Source: Gallionella sp. (GTDB lineage: Bacteria; Pseudomonadota; Gammaproteobacteria; Burkholderiales; Gallionellaceae). From it: 64,000 bases of DNA. The notes beneath the pieces were generated by a model. It made no database searches, was not told where the DNA came from, and worked only from the letters and a program-made list of their open reading frames with translations. The stretch lies in assembly GCA_028689145.1 (NCBI GenBank), contig JAQTWT010000005.1, positions 62,001 through 126,000 on the forward strand, in the 5' to 3' direction. The number at the start of each line of letters is the position of its first letter. The stretch's first letter is position 1. Positions 19,153 through 28,521 of this stretch are shown here, piece by piece. Position numbers and translations under genes: made by a program.

Positions 19153-19211
19153 TCAGGCGGCCGATTGACCGCCTGCTTACTACCTGAAAGTCCGGCTTGA
19201 ACCTTTAATAC

Positions 19212-19589
19212 TCACTTATTCACACAGGCAATTTTCCACATTGCCTCGGTCAGGCTGTGCAACTGCCAGGTTTCATTAACCTTTTCGGTAAGAACGGCCT
19301 TACCTTTGCCCATATTACCGGCGTAAAAGGATTGGGAAATCCTCCTCGAATTACCTTCCTTGCAGTCGAATTCAATCTGCACCTTAAATGATTTGAACGG
19401 TTTGGTAAAATCCTGCACGGGCGCTTCCCGGTAGTCAACCAGCTTCCACATTTTCACCGTGTTGCCCGCCCGCTTAATGGTGGAGTGGTCGGTATATACG
19501 GTAAGTTCGTCCTTGCGGCCAAGCTCTACCCACTCCGCCATCGCGCTATTGCTCGCCATAACCAGCAGCAGCAAAATAACTCTACGCAC
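19212..19589 (-). CDS. Small secreted protein, surface-adhesin E-like
   Basis: A 125-residue exported protein with the signal peptide MRRVILLLLVMASNSAMA. The mature part (WVELGRKDELTVYTDHSTIK, then TVKMWKLVDYREAPV and SFKVQIEFDCKEGNSRR) resembles the widespread betaproteobacterial surface-adhesin E-like family. Two cysteines (FDC and the terminal ACVNK) could form a disulfide. Function is unknown. It is a single gene convergent with mutL, whose 3' end is about 60 bp away. Confidence 0.75.
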   Translation of the reverse strand: MRRVILLLLVMASNSAMAEWVELGRKDELTVYTDHSTIKRAGNTVKMWKLVDYREAPVQDFTKPFKSFKVQIEFDCKEGNSRRISQSFYAGNMGKGKAVLTEKVNETWQLHSLTEAMWKIACVNK

Positions 19590-19699
19590 TTCAATCTCCT
19601 TTAGTTCGTTGTTGTATAAAAGTCCAATTAATAGACCTAAATCGGCTGTTCCTTAAAGCATAAATTTTAGCCGATTTAAGCGTGTCGTCAGTATTGCAA

Positions 19700-21109
19700 T
19701 TACTTCTCGTCGAGCTTGATCGCCACATACGAGGCAGCATCGCCGCGCCGCACCAGCAACGCGACATTGCGCCCCTTGGGAACCTGCTTGAGTATCTCGT
19801 TGAACTGTTTCAGCGAGCGGAGCCGGATATTGCCGATCGCCAGCAGCACATCCCCCTGACGCAATCCGGCGGCACGCGCGGCAGAACCTTTGACATCTGC
19901 CACCAACACCCCGTCGCTGATCTGCAATTCCTGCATCTGTTCCTTGCTCAGTTCGCTGACGGCAATACCCAAACGTGAGATCGTTTCGGCCACATCGTCG
20001 TCCGATTTCTTGGCGGCAGGCACCAACTTGCCGTCTTCCGGAATTTCGGCGACCACTACGGATATCTGTTTGGTTTCGCCTTTGCGCCACAATTCGATGA
20101 TTACCTTGCTGCCCGGCTTGGTGGCGGCAACGATGCGCGGCAGGTCGGCGGAATTATTCACCGTCTTGCCGTCGAACGTGAGAATCACATCGCTGGCCTC
20201 GATGCCGGCTTTGTCGGCCGCACCGCCTTTTTCCACGCTGCTGATCAGCGCGCCGTTCGGTTTGCTCAGGCCGAACGATTCGGCCAGTTCGCGCGTCAAT
20301 TCCTGGATCGTCACGCCGATCCGTCCGCGCGTAACTTTGCCGCTGCTGCGCAATTGTTCGGTCACTTGTGTTGCCACATCAATGGGAATAGCGAAGGACA
20401 AGCCCATCGAGCCGCCGGATCGGGTATAGATTTGCGAGTTGATGCCGACCACTTCGCCGCTCATGTTAAACAGCGGGCCGCCGGAGTTGCCGGGATTGAT
20501 CGCCACGTCGGTCTGGATGAACGGCACAAAATTATCCTGCGGCAGGGAGCGCCCCTTGGCGCTGACGATACCGGCCGTAACACTGCTGTCGAAACCGAAC
20601 GGCGAACCGATCGCGATCACCCATTCGCCAACCTTGAGTTTGTTCGGGTCGCCTACCGCAACTTTCGGCAAGCCGGTAGCTTCAATTTTCAGCAAAGCCA
20701 CGTCGGTGCGTTTATCCGCACCGATTACCTTGGCGCGAAATTCGCGCTTGTCGGTCAGGCGCACGGTGATCTTTTCGGCACTGTCCACCACATGCGCATT
20801 GGTCATGATGTAGCCATCAGTGCTGATGATAAAACCCGAACCCAATGATCGCGATTCCTGTTCGCGCGGCGCTTGTCCTTGCGGTATTTGAGGCGCAAAA
20901 CGGCGGAAGAATTCTAAGAACGGGTCTCCTTCCGGCAGATTTGGAAACATCTGCGGATTGCGGATAATTTGCGTGGTGCTGATATTAACAACCGCAGCGC
21001 CCTGATTTTCAACCAGCTCGGTAAAGTCCGGCAATTCTTTGGCTTGCACCAATGAGCCAAGCACTATCCCTGCAAGCAGTACAAAAAGAATAAGTAATTT
21101 TTTTAGCAT
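19700..21109 (-). CDS. Periplasmic serine endoprotease of the DegQ/MucD family
   Basis: HtrA-type protease/chaperone that degrades misfolded envelope proteins. The signal peptide is MLKKLLILFVLLAGIVLGSLVQA. The catalytic triad is H106 (MTNAHVVDS), D136 (DKRTDVALL) and S209 (NPGNSGGPL). Two PDZ domains follow: IGVTIQELTRELAESFGL with VILTFDGKTV, and LQISDGVLVADVKG with VLLAIGNIRL. At 469 residues it is full length. It appears to be a single gene. Confidence 0.95.
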   Translation of the reverse strand: MLKKLLILFVLLAGIVLGSLVQAKELPDFTELVENQGAAVVNISTTQIIRNPQMFPNLPEGDPFLEFFRRFAPQIPQGQAPREQESRSLGSGFIISTDGYIMTNAHVVDSAEKITVRLTDKREFRAKVIGADKRTDVALLKIEATGLPKVAVGDPNKLKVGEWVIAIGSPFGFDSSVTAGIVSAKGRSLPQDNFVPFIQTDVAINPGNSGGPLFNMSGEVVGINSQIYTRSGGSMGLSFAIPIDVATQVTEQLRSSGKVTRGRIGVTIQELTRELAESFGLSKPNGALISSVEKGGAADKAGIEASDVILTFDGKTVNNSADLPRIVAATKPGSKVIIELWRKGETKQISVVVAEIPEDGKLVPAAKKSDDDVAETISRLGIAVSELSKEQMQELQISDGVLVADVKGSAARAAGLRQGDVLLAIGNIRLRSLKQFNEILKQVPKGRNVALLVRRGDAASYVAIKLDEK

Positions 21110-21499
21110 TTCAAATTCCTCTTAAATTTAAAAAATTCAAAACAACCAGCCACGAAACAAATCCCAAAACACATCATAAGAAGGGGGTAACGACAAAGAT
21201 TAGCCATCCTATCCTCCCTGTAAAAATCCGTGATTTGCCATCGTGTGTCGCAATATTTGGGACGGCTCTCCGAATTTCAAGTGCTACTCCTGATGCAACC
21301 AAAAATATCGTTAACAGGCTAAATATTCAAAGTGATAGCCATGCATCGGAGGGAGCTACCCAAACAGCCGTTGGCATAACAAACAGCACTAACACTGCTA
21401 ATGCCATCGATATTCCGGATTAATAACACAAGATAAAATGATCTGGGAAAAACCGGAAATAAAGAAGTCGCTCAAACGTTAAGCTATTCCAAAACAGCC
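21110..21499. other. Gene-free stretch between the DegQ-type gene and tRNA-Leu
   Basis: About 390 bp of AT-rich sequence. It must hold the protease promoter and the downstream flank of the tRNA gene, but I see no convincing hexamers or terminator. A 62-codon ORF on the plus strand starts with TTG, lacks a ribosome-binding site and is low complexity, so I do not call it a gene. Confidence 0.5.
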
Positions 21500-21584
21500 T
21501 GGTGCGAAAGACAGGAATCGAACCTGCACGCCTTGCGGCGCTGGAACCTAAATCCAGTGCGTCTACCAATTCCGCCACTTTCGC
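21500..21584 (-). tRNA. tRNA-Leu (anticodon UAG)
   Basis: An 85-nt cloverleaf on the minus strand. The 5' GCGAAAG pairs with CTTTCGC before the discriminator A and encoded CCA. The anticodon arm is CTGGA-TTTAGGT-TCCAG with anticodon TAG, the variable arm GCGCCGCAAGGCGT is the long class II type, and the T arm is GCAGG-TTCGATT-CCTGT. It decodes CUA and related leucine codons. Confidence 0.97.
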
Positions 21585-21622
21585 GCTGTCTGCTGCCAGC
21601 TTTTGGGGGGCGGATTATAGCA

Positions 21623-22648
21623 CTAAGAGACTGGTTTTATTTCCACCACCGTGCGCCCGCGCAGCTTGCCCTGCAATAGTTGCGGGAACACTTGCGGCAA
21701 TTCGGCAAAGGGCACGGTATGCGCCACTTGCGCCAGTGATTTCGGGCGCAAGCCTGTCCTGAGCCCAGTCGAAGGGTCTGTTGCCAGCCGTTGCCAGATT
21801 TCGCGGCGTAACGGCATGGCAGTGGCGGCCGAATCAATGCCGATCAGGCGCACCCCGCGCAGGATAAACGGCAACACTGTGGTGTGCAGCTCGATGCCGC
21901 CCGCATTGCCGAAGCTGGCGATCACGCCGTTCTGCTGCATGGTGCGCGTTAGCCACGCCAGCGTCTCTCCGCCCACAGCATCCAGCGCCCCGGCCCATTT
22001 GGCCTTTTCCAGCGGGCGCGTGCCCATCGTTAATTCCTTGCGCGATAAAATTTCCGCCGCACCGAGCGATTTCAGGTAAGCGTGTTCGCTGTCTTTGCCG
22101 GTCAGCGCGACTACATGGTAGCCGAGTTGCGCCAGCATCTGGATGGAGAGGCTCGCCACTCCGCCGGTCGCCCCCGTGACGATCACTTTGCCGCTTTCGG
22201 GACGGAGTTCGTTCTGTTCGAGGCGGTGTATCGACAGCGCTGCGGCGAACCCCGCCGTACCGATTGCCATCGCATCGAACAGCGTCAGCCCTTGCGGTAG
22301 CGGCACGACCCAGTCGGCTGGTACGCGCATAAACTCGGAAAATCCGCCGTCGTGATCCACCCCCATGCCGTAGCCGGTCACGATCACCGCATCGCCCGCT
22401 TTGAAGCGCGCATTGGACGAACTGACCACCACGCCCGCCGCGTCCACTCCGCCAACGCAGGGAAATCTTCTTATCACCTTGCCAGTACCGGTGGCAGCCA
22501 GTGCATCCTTGTAATTCACGCTGGAGTAATGCACCTGGATGACCACTGCGCCGGGATCGAGATCGTCCAGTGCCAGCTCGACAAAACGCCCGGCGGATGC
22601 CCCGTCTTGTTCATATATTCGATATGCGGAGAATCTTTTCATTTGCAT
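21623..22648 (-). CDS. acuI: Acrylyl-CoA reductase/quinone oxidoreductase, AcuI (YhdH) family
   Basis: NADPH-dependent medium-chain reductase family; AcuI members reduce acryloyl-CoA. The sequence has the N-terminal FSAYRIYEQD block, VHYSSVNYKDALAATGTGK, GVDAAGVVVSS, the nucleotide-binding VTGATGGVASLSIQML near residue 155, and GRTVVEIKP at the end. It has 341 residues, about 15 more than E. coli YhdH. Part of the excess is PSTGLRTGLR near residue 293, encoded by a 30-bp repeat inserted in frame. The start could be the ATG at 22648 or 22642; neither has a clear ribosome-binding site. Confidence 0.9.
   Translation of the reverse strand: MQMKRFSAYRIYEQDGASAGRFVELALDDLDPGAVVIQVHYSSVNYKDALAATGTGKVIRRFPCVGGVDAAGVVVSSSNARFKAGDAVIVTGYGMGVDHDGGFSEFMRVPADWVVPLPQGLTLFDAMAIGTAGFAAALSIHRLEQNELRPESGKVIVTGATGGVASLSIQMLAQLGYHVVALTGKDSEHAYLKSLGAAEILSRKELTMGTRPLEKAKWAGALDAVGGETLAWLTRTMQQNGVIASFGNAGGIELHTTVLPFILRGVRLIGIDSAATAMPLRREIWQRLATDPSTGLRTGLRPKSLAQVAHTVPFAELPQVFPQLLQGKLRGRTVVEIKPVS
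21750..21779. repeat. TTCGA-type palindromic repeat in frame inside acuI
   Basis: AAGCCTGTCCTGAGCCCAGT followed by CGAAGGGTCT is a member of the dispersed proteobacterial repeat with core CCTTCGAC..CTCAGGACAGG. It adds about ten residues (PSTGLRTGLR) to the AcuI C-terminal region without breaking the frame. Confidence 0.75.
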
Positions 22649-22682
22649 AACCCAAAGTCAAAATCGCCGGGATACAACTACT

Positions 22683-23000
22683 CCCTCTCCCCTCGCGGGA
22701 GAGGGTTGGGGAGAGGGGGGGTGGCGAATGAATCAAAATCAACACCGCCGGGGGTAGCCCGGCAGCTAGTCACTTTTTCTTGCTTCGCCAAAGAAAAAGT
22801 AACCAAAAAGAAGGCGACCCCGGTTTGCCGCCCCTTCGGGGTTCCCTGCGTTGCTCGACTGGTCAGGCGGCTGCGGAACTCGCGCTACGCGCTCAGACAG
22901 TCCTCGCCGAAATCCCCTGACCAGCCTCCGCTACTCGGCGGCGCTCAGGGGAGGAAAATAAAAATCAAAACACCGCGTGGGCACTTCGTGCCCACTCTAC
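22683..23000. repeat. Composite repeat, left arm, next to the unknown gene
   Basis: Three modules in order: a CCCTCTCCC..GGGAGAGGG hairpin (22683-22705), a long module containing CACTTTTTCTTGCTTCGCC and ending at GCGCTCAGGGGAGG (about 22770-22954), and a GTGGGCACTTCGTGCCCAC hairpin (22977-22995) followed by CTCTAC. The same modules occur in mirrored order at 23912-24254. Read on the minus strand the last hairpin has a GTAG head, whose TAG is the stop codon of the unknown gene. Confidence 0.85.
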
Positions 23001-23839
23001 GTTGGCTGATAGATGGCATCTATCTCAAGAAACCAGCGCAAATAATTCGTACCGCTACTGATAGCAAAAATTGCCATATCAAGCGGTGGAGCCACATGAT
23101 TCTCGACACCCTGCCCATGCCTGTAGAAATGCAAACCATCCATCCAATCAACAAAGCTTGCGAACATCTTGTCAGCTACGCTACATGCAGTCTTGTCACC
23201 CGCATATGAAACTTTTGCTTGGTCACGAATAGTTTCAATAACCTTCTTATCAAGTCGCTCTGTCTTGGGATGCATTAATTTCGCCAGTATTTCTACGGAT
23301 TCGAAAATCAAACGAACTGCTTGCTTGGTATCCTGTGATTCACTATCAAGAGCACTGTATGCACCTTCAAACGCAGTGAGTACCCCCGTATATCTTTCAT
23401 GCCCAAGTGCAGGAATAATTGATTGGCGATTTCGCTCGAATGAATCATCAACGAAGAAATGCACTCCGCATTTCTCATCGAGTCGATAGCCTACATTTTC
23501 TTCTTTTAAAACACGAGCTACAAAGTCATGCCAATTTTTCCAAACAGAATCGGGAGCATATCTATCAAGATGGCAGAAACGCCAAATCAAGGTAATTGCA
23601 CTAAGTACGTTTCCAATCGCTTCTGAAACAAAAAAATTTTCGAAATTATATTGTGGGTATCCGTCAGGAATTTTAAGTCCTGTCTCAGTCCGTAAATAGT
23701 CTCCTAGCGCGCCATTGGAGAAATTTTCCTGGCAATAAACTCCAAGCCTTCTACGAAAGGTTTCCTTATCACGTAGCAACGGCCCACCCGATAGGTAAAC
23801 ATGACTAAATAGCATTCCAACTGGTAATTGACTCGTCAT
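22997..23839 (-). CDS. Unknown protein encoded between mirrored repeats
   Basis: I do not recognise this 280-residue protein. The ATG at 23839 (MTSQLPVGMLFSHV) is preceded by purine-rich sequence; a GTG at 23875 is an alternative start. The protein is helical and soluble, with a C-terminal block FYRHGQGVENHVAPP followed by ISSGTNYLRWFLEID. The Arg/His spacing vaguely recalls HEPN or abortive-infection proteins, but this is weak. Its codons are visibly more AT-rich than its neighbours. The stop codon falls inside the left repeat arm. The bracketing repeats and composition suggest acquired cargo. Confidence 0.75.
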   Translation of the reverse strand: MTSQLPVGMLFSHVYLSGGPLLRDKETFRRRLGVYCQENFSNGALGDYLRTETGLKIPDGYPQYNFENFFVSEAIGNVLSAITLIWRFCHLDRYAPDSVWKNWHDFVARVLKEENVGYRLDEKCGVHFFVDDSFERNRQSIIPALGHERYTGVLTAFEGAYSALDSESQDTKQAVRLIFESVEILAKLMHPKTERLDKKVIETIRDQAKVSYAGDKTACSVADKMFASFVDWMDGLHFYRHGQGVENHVAPPLDMAIFAISSGTNYLRWFLEIDAIYQPT

Positions 23840-23911
23840 TGCTTTCACTTTCGTACAAATATTATTAGTGTTCACTGTATCGAAGTTTAATTGTTTTGGC
23901 TATTTTGCTTG

Positions 23912-24254
23912 GTGGGCAACTTGTTGCCCACCCGATTTTGGTTTTCGATTTACCTCCCCCTGAGCGCCGCCGAGTAGCGGAGGCGGGTCAGGAGATTTCG
24001 GCGAGGACTGTCTGAGCGCATAGCGCGAGTTCCGCAGCCGCCTGACCAGTCGAGCAACGCAGGGAACCGCGCAGCGGCGGCAAACCGGGGTCGCCTTCTT
24101 TTTGGTTACTTTTTCTTGGCGAAGCAAGAAAAAGTGACTAGCTGTCGGGCTACCCCAGACGGTGTTGACTTTCGCCCTCAAGCAACTCAAATCATTCAGC
24201 GAAAAATTAACACTTCTACCCCCCCTAGCCCTTCCCCTGCAAGGGTGAGGGAAT
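23912..24254. repeat. Composite repeat, right arm (mirror image of the left arm)
   Basis: The modules appear in reverse order and opposite orientation to 22683-23000: a GTGGGCAACTTGTTGCCCAC hairpin (23912-23931), the long module from CCCCTGAGCGCCGCCGAGTA to AGCAAGAAAAAGTGAC (about 23954-24138), and a CCCTTCCCCTGCAAGGGTGAGGG-type hairpin near 24229-24251. About 24 residues of its translated frame match the left arm exactly, which shows close DNA similarity. Confidence 0.85.
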
Positions 24255-24264
24255 ACCTGCACCC

Positions 24265-25488
24265 CTATAAATCCAGCAACACCCTCCCCGGATATTCCAG
24301 CGTCTCCTTGATCGCAGCCAAAAACTGCACCGCTTCGCGCCCGTCAATGATGCGGTGGTCGTAGGACAGCGCGAAGTAATTCATCGGGCGGATCACCACC
24401 TGACCGTTCTCCGCCATCGGCCTGTCCTTGGTGACATGGATGCCGAGGATGGCGGATTGCGGGGGGTTGATGATCGGGGTGGAAAGCATCGAGCCGTACA
24501 CGCCGCCGTTGGAAACGGTGAACGTGCCGCCGGTAAGTTCTTCCAGCGTCAGCTTGCCCAGCTTTGCGCGCGCACCAAAATCGGCAATCTGTTTTTCGAT
24601 GTCGGCGAAAGATAATTTATCGGCATCGCGAATGATCGGCACCACCAGACCGCGCTCGCTGCCGATGGCCACACCGATGTCGAAATAGCCGTGGTAGATG
24701 ATGTCGGTGCCATCCACCGAGGCATTGATGACAGGGAATTTCTGCAATGCCTGCACTACCGCATGGATGAAGAACGAGGAAAAACCGAGCTTGATGCCGT
24801 GTTTCTGCTCGAACGCGTCCTTGTATTTGTTGCGCAGCTCGATCACCGGCTGCATGTTCACTTCGTTGAAGGTGGTAAGGATCGCGGCGTTCTGTTGCGA
24901 TAGCAGCAAACGCTCGGCGATGCGCTGGCGGATGCGGGTCATCGGGACACGCTGCTCTATTCGTTCGCCTGCGGGTACCCCCCCCTCTCCCCGGCCCTCC
25001 CCCGCGAGGGGGGAGGGAGCAGGTTTGGTTTGCTGCATCGCATTCAGCACGTCGTCTTTGGTGACACGACCGCCGCGTCCGCTGCCTTGCAGGCTACCCG
25101 CATCAATTTCTTTCTCGTGCGCCAGCTTGCGCACCGAAGGCGGCACAGCTGACTGATTGTTTCCACCCTCTCTCCCGCCCTCTCCCGTCAAGGGTGAGGG
25201 GGTAAGCGGCACGGCAGTTTGCACAGCCGTTGCCGCAGTGTCGATCTGCGCGACCAGCTCTTCGCTGGCCACTTTTTCGCCATCACCCTTGAGGATTTTA
25301 ATCAGCACGCCTGACTTGCTCGCGGGCAATTCCAGCACCACTTTATCGGTCTCGACATCGATCAGGTTTTCACCTTCGGCGACCGCCTCGCCGACTTGTT
25401 TGTGCCAGGTCACCAGCGTGGCTTCGGTTACGGATTCGGATAACTGCGGAACCCTGACTTCAACAATATGGCCTTCAATGATGCTCAT
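24265..25488 (-). CDS. odhB: 2-oxoglutarate dehydrogenase E2, dihydrolipoyl succinyltransferase
   Basis: Core E2 of the 2-oxoglutarate dehydrogenase complex. The start at 25488 ([20 protein letters not shown]) follows GGGAG and overlaps the end of sucA by 14 bp. Domains are a lipoyl domain with K49 in ETDKVVLEL, an E1/E3-binding domain ([16 protein letters not shown]), and a catalytic domain ending with [13 protein letters not shown] (His near 378). Both linkers contain palindromic-repeat peptides, [14 protein letters not shown] and [14 protein letters not shown], inserted in frame. The length is 407 residues. The lpdA gene that usually follows is absent here. Confidence 0.97.
   Translation of the reverse strand: MSIIEGHIVEVRVPQLSESVTEATLVTWHKQVGEAVAEGENLIDVETDKVVLELPASKSGVLIKILKGDGEKVASEELVAQIDTAATAVQTAVPLTPSPLTGEGGREGGNNQSAVPPSVRKLAHEKEIDAGSLQGSGRGGRVTKDDVLNAMQQTKPAPSPLAGEGRGEGGVPAGERIEQRVPMTRIRQRIAERLLLSQQNAAILTTFNEVNMQPVIELRNKYKDAFEQKHGIKLGFSSFFIHAVVQALQKFPVINASVDGTDIIYHGYFDIGVAIGSERGLVVPIIRDADKLSFADIEKQIADFGARAKLGKLTLEELTGGTFTVSNGGVYGSMLSTPIINPPQSAILGIHVTKDRPMAENGQVVIRPMNYFALSYDHRIIDGREAVQFLAAIKETLEYPGRVLLDL
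24980..25021. repeat. Palindromic repeat in the second odhB linker
   Basis: CCCCCTCTCCCCGG and GGGGGGAGGGAGCAGG halves surround CCTCCCCCGCGAGG, the same family as the hairpin at 22683-22705. It is translated as [14 protein letters not shown], between the E1/E3-binding and catalytic domains. Confidence 0.75.
25162..25205. repeat. Palindromic repeat in the first odhB linker
   Basis: CCACCCTCTCTCCCGCCC followed by TCTCCCGTCAAGGGTGAGGG belongs to the same family as 24980-25021 and as the outer hairpins of the composite repeat arms. It is translated as [14 protein letters not shown], between the lipoyl and E1/E3-binding domains. Confidence 0.75.
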
Positions 25489-28357
25489 GTGCCGCTCCCG
25501 GATTAGGTTTGTCGTCAAGATCGGCGCGGAAAGCCGCTTCGATCACCGCCTTCTGTTGTGCCTGATGCACCGCCAGATAACCCGCCGCAGGCGCGGCAGA
25601 GGAAGCACGCAACGCGTAGCCGAGCTTCATGCCTGAACGCAGATGGCGCAGCAGATAATGCTGGATGCGATGCCATGCGCCCTGATTGCCCGGCTCTTCC
25701 TGACACCACAGCATTTCTGCGGCATTCGGATAAGCCGCCAGCTGCGCCGCGAAGTCATCATGCGGAAACGGGTAAAGCTGCTCGATGCGGATGATTGCCA
25801 TGTCCTTAATCTCCTTGGCATTCCGTGTCGCAAGCAGTTCGTAATAAACCTTGCCGCTGCACGCAATGACGCGCCGCACTTTGCCGTTATCCAGCGCATC
25901 CGTTTCAGCGATCACCGGCTGAAACTTTCCCTGCGTAAATTCGGCGAGCGGCGAAGCGGCATCCTTGCTGCGCAGCAGGCTTTTTGGTGTGAACACGATC
26001 AGCGGCTTGCGTATCGGGCGCAGCATCTGGCGGCGCAGCAGATGAAACATCTGGGCGGCAGTTGACGGAACGCACACCTGAATGTTGTAGTCGGCACACA
26101 GTTGCAAGTAACGCTCGATACGCCCGGAAGAATGCTCCGCGCCCTGCCCCTCGTAGCCGTGCGGCAGCAGCATCACCAGCCCGCACATCCGTCCCCACTT
26201 GGCCTCGCCCGCAGCGATAAACTGGTCGATCACCACTTGCGCGCCGTTGGCAAAATCGCCGAACTGCGCTTCCCACAACACCAGCGCATTCGGCTCGGCG
26301 GTGGCATAACCGTATTCGAATCCAAGCACCGCTTCTTCGGACAACAGCGAGTCGATCGCCGCAAAATCCGCCTGATCGGGCGCGAGATGTTGCAGCGGCG
26401 TATAGGCTCCCGCATATCGCTCCGTGCGGTTTTGGTCATGCCAGGTGGCGTGGCGATGAAAGAACGTACCGCGCTGGCTGTCCTGCCCCGACAGGCGTAC
26501 CGCATAACCTTCGGTCAGCAACGTGGCATAGGCGAGGTTTTCCGCCATACCCCAATCCAGCGCTAGCTCGCCGCGCATCATGGCAAGGCGGTCTGCGACG
26601 ATCTTTTGCACCCGGGAATGCAGTGCAAAATTATCCGGCACCGTGGTCAGCGGCGCGGCCAGTTGCCGCAAACGATCCAACGGCACGGCAGTATCCACCG
26701 CGACATTCCACGCGATGTTGCCCTTGAACGGAGTCCAGTCCGTGATGGAATTGCCTTTGTTGCGTGCAGGCTCGATGGCATTGTGTCCATCATCCATCGC
26801 CTTGCGATAGGCGGCTACCATTGCGTCTGCCTCGTCGGGCTGAATCACGCCCTCCCCGGCCAACCGCTGCGCATACAGGGCGCGCGTGCCGGGATGCTGG
26901 CGCACAAAGCGGTACATGAACGGCTGGGTTACCAGCGGCTCGTCCTGCTCGTTGTGTCCCAGTTTTCTAAAACATACCAGATCGATCACCACATCCTTGC
27001 GGTACTGCATGCGGTAATCCAGCGCAATCCCGGTGACCAGCAACACCGCGTCCGGATCGTCGGCATTGACATGAAAAATCGGCGCGTCGACCATCTTCGC
27101 CACGTCGCTGCAATAGTTGCTGGAGCGCATATCGCGCGGGTCGGAGACGGTAAACCCGATCTGGTTATTGATGACGATATGCAGCGTGCCTCCGGTGTGA
27201 TAGCCGCGCGTCTGCGACATGGCCAGCGTTTCCATCACCACACCCTGCCCGGCAAATGCCGCATCGCCGTGGATCAACACCGGCAATACTTTCCCGCCTT
27301 CGCTATCCTTGAGGCGCTGCTGGCGCGCTCGCACCGAGCCTTCCACCACCGGATCGACGATTTCCAGATGGGACGGATTGAACGCCAGCACCACATGCAG
27401 CGCACCGCCCGGCGTGTCGATGTCTGCCGCAAACCCCTGATGGTATTTCACATCGCCCGAGGTCAGACCAGAGATCAGATGGTCGGCATGAATACCCTCA
27501 AATTCTGCGAACAGCATGCCCGGCTGCTTGCCGAGTATGTTCACCAGCACGTTCAGCCGGCCGCGATGCGCCATGCCGATCACCGCTTCCTGCACACCCT
27601 GACCACCGGCGCGTTGCAGCAAATGATCGAGCAACGGAATCAGCGTCTCGCCGCCTTCCAGTGAGAAACGTTTTTGCCCGACATATTTGGTGTGCAGGTA
27701 GCGCTCCAAAGTCTCGGCGGCGGTGAGCCGTTCGAGGATGCGGCGGCGTAGCGGCGCTTCATATCCGGCCAGTCCGCGCACGCCTTCCAGCCGGTTCTGT
27801 ATCCAGCGTTTCTGCGCCACCTCGCTGAGATACATGTATTCCGCGCCGATGCTGCCGCAATAGGTCTGGCGCAACAGTTTGAGGATTTCGCGCAAGGTCA
27901 TGCGCTGCGCGCCGACTAATGACCCGGTCTCAAAAGTGGTATCCATATCGGCCTCGCCCAAGCCGTAGTGTGCCGGTTCGAGTTCCGGCACGTCCGGTTT
28001 TTCGTAGCGTTTCAGCGGATCGAGATTGGCGACACGCACGCCGAGAAAGCGGTGCGCGTTGATGAGCTGCAACACCCGGACTTGCTTGCGTTCCAGATCG
28101 GCTTCACGGATATACACACCGCAGACACCCGCTTGCGGCAAGGCCGCAAAGGCACGTTGGACGGGACGGTGCGCCGTCTCATGAGCCGCGCCCGGCGTGG
28201 CTTGCAGCGCATCGAACCAGGTTCGCCACTCGGCGGAAACAGAAGCCGGATCGGCCAGATAATCTTCGTACAAACCCTCGACGAACGCGTTGTTCATCCC
28301 GAACAACAGCGAGTTGTCGCGCATGGCCTGCATGTATGTTTTTACTGGTGTGTCCAT
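25475..28357 (-). CDS. sucA: 2-oxoglutarate dehydrogenase E1 component
   Basis: Thiamine-diphosphate decarboxylase of the 2-oxoglutarate dehydrogenase complex. The start at 28357 ([20 protein letters not shown]) fits the family; in-frame codons further upstream come from repeat DNA. Diagnostic blocks are [51 protein letters not shown] and [16 protein letters not shown]. At 960 residues it is full length. The gene overlaps odhB. A REP pair and a transposase gene separate it from gltA, so the original sdh-gltA-suc operon has been interrupted or lengthened. Confidence 0.98.
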   Translation of the reverse strand: MDTPVKTYMQAMRDNSLLFGMNNAFVEGLYEDYLADPASVSAEWRTWFDALQATPGAAHETAHRPVQRAFAALPQAGVCGVYIREADLERKQVRVLQLINAHRFLGVRVANLDPLKRYEKPDVPELEPAHYGLGEADMDTTFETGSLVGAQRMTLREILKLLRQTYCGSIGAEYMYLSEVAQKRWIQNRLEGVRGLAGYEAPLRRRILERLTAAETLERYLHTKYVGQKRFSLEGGETLIPLLDHLLQRAGGQGVQEAVIGMAHRGRLNVLVNILGKQPGMLFAEFEGIHADHLISGLTSGDVKYHQGFAADIDTPGGALHVVLAFNPSHLEIVDPVVEGSVRARQQRLKDSEGGKVLPVLIHGDAAFAGQGVVMETLAMSQTRGYHTGGTLHIVINNQIGFTVSDPRDMRSSNYCSDVAKMVDAPIFHVNADDPDAVLLVTGIALDYRMQYRKDVVIDLVCFRKLGHNEQDEPLVTQPFMYRFVRQHPGTRALYAQRLAGEGVIQPDEADAMVAAYRKAMDDGHNAIEPARNKGNSITDWTPFKGNIAWNVAVDTAVPLDRLRQLAAPLTTVPDNFALHSRVQKIVADRLAMMRGELALDWGMAENLAYATLLTEGYAVRLSGQDSQRGTFFHRHATWHDQNRTERYAGAYTPLQHLAPDQADFAAIDSLLSEEAVLGFEYGYATAEPNALVLWEAQFGDFANGAQVVIDQFIAAGEAKWGRMCGLVMLLPHGYEGQGAEHSSGRIERYLQLCADYNIQVCVPSTAAQMFHLLRRQMLRPIRKPLIVFTPKSLLRSKDAASPLAEFTQGKFQPVIAETDALDNGKVRRVIACSGKVYYELLATRNAKEIKDMAIIRIEQLYPFPHDDFAAQLAAYPNAAEMLWCQEEPGNQGAWHRIQHYLLRHLRSGMKLGYALRASSAAPAAGYLAVHQAQQKAVIEAAFRADLDDKPNPGAAHEHH

Positions 28358-28409
28358 GAGCTTTGCTTTCTGGATTAAACCGTAAAATGGCGACTCGCCA
28401 CGGGTGAAT

Positions 28410-28502
28410 GATGGGTTGCGCTGCGCTCCACCCATCCTACGAATTACGAGTCCGCGCTTATGGATGCTGCCGTAGGATGGGTGGAGCGTAGCGCAACCCA
28501 TC
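28410..28502. repeat. BIME: two inverted GTAG-headed REPs next to the RAYT gene
   Basis: A 32-bp arm (28410-28441) ending CACCCATCCTACG and its inverted copy (28471-28502) starting CGTAGGATGGGTGG differ at a single position. The GTAG heads face inwards across a 29-bp spacer. The pair lies immediately downstream of the transposase gene stop codon, and another GTAGGATGGGTGGA is on its other side at 29099. Confidence 0.9.
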
Positions 28503-28521
28503 ACCGCTGCACCCCATTATC

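Noticed and set aside
21235-21423. 62-codon plus-strand ORF between the DegQ-type gene and tRNA-Leu
   Set aside because: It begins with TTG, has no ribosome-binding site and its Thr/Asn/Ala-rich sequence shows no family feature.
21502-21762. ORF starting MRKTGIEPARLAALEPKSSA
   Set aside because: This is the usual false translation across a tRNA gene.
22352-24262. ORFs reading through the composite repeats (KEKVTKKKATPVCR peptide)
   Set aside because: The peptide is a translation of dispersed repeat DNA, present in both mirrored arms, not a gene.
28410-28502. Inverted repeat as a transcription terminator or small CRISPR
   Set aside because: The arms carry GTAG heads beside a RAYT gene and recur as a dispersed repeat; there are only two units and no spacer series. 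No CRISPR array is present in the window.
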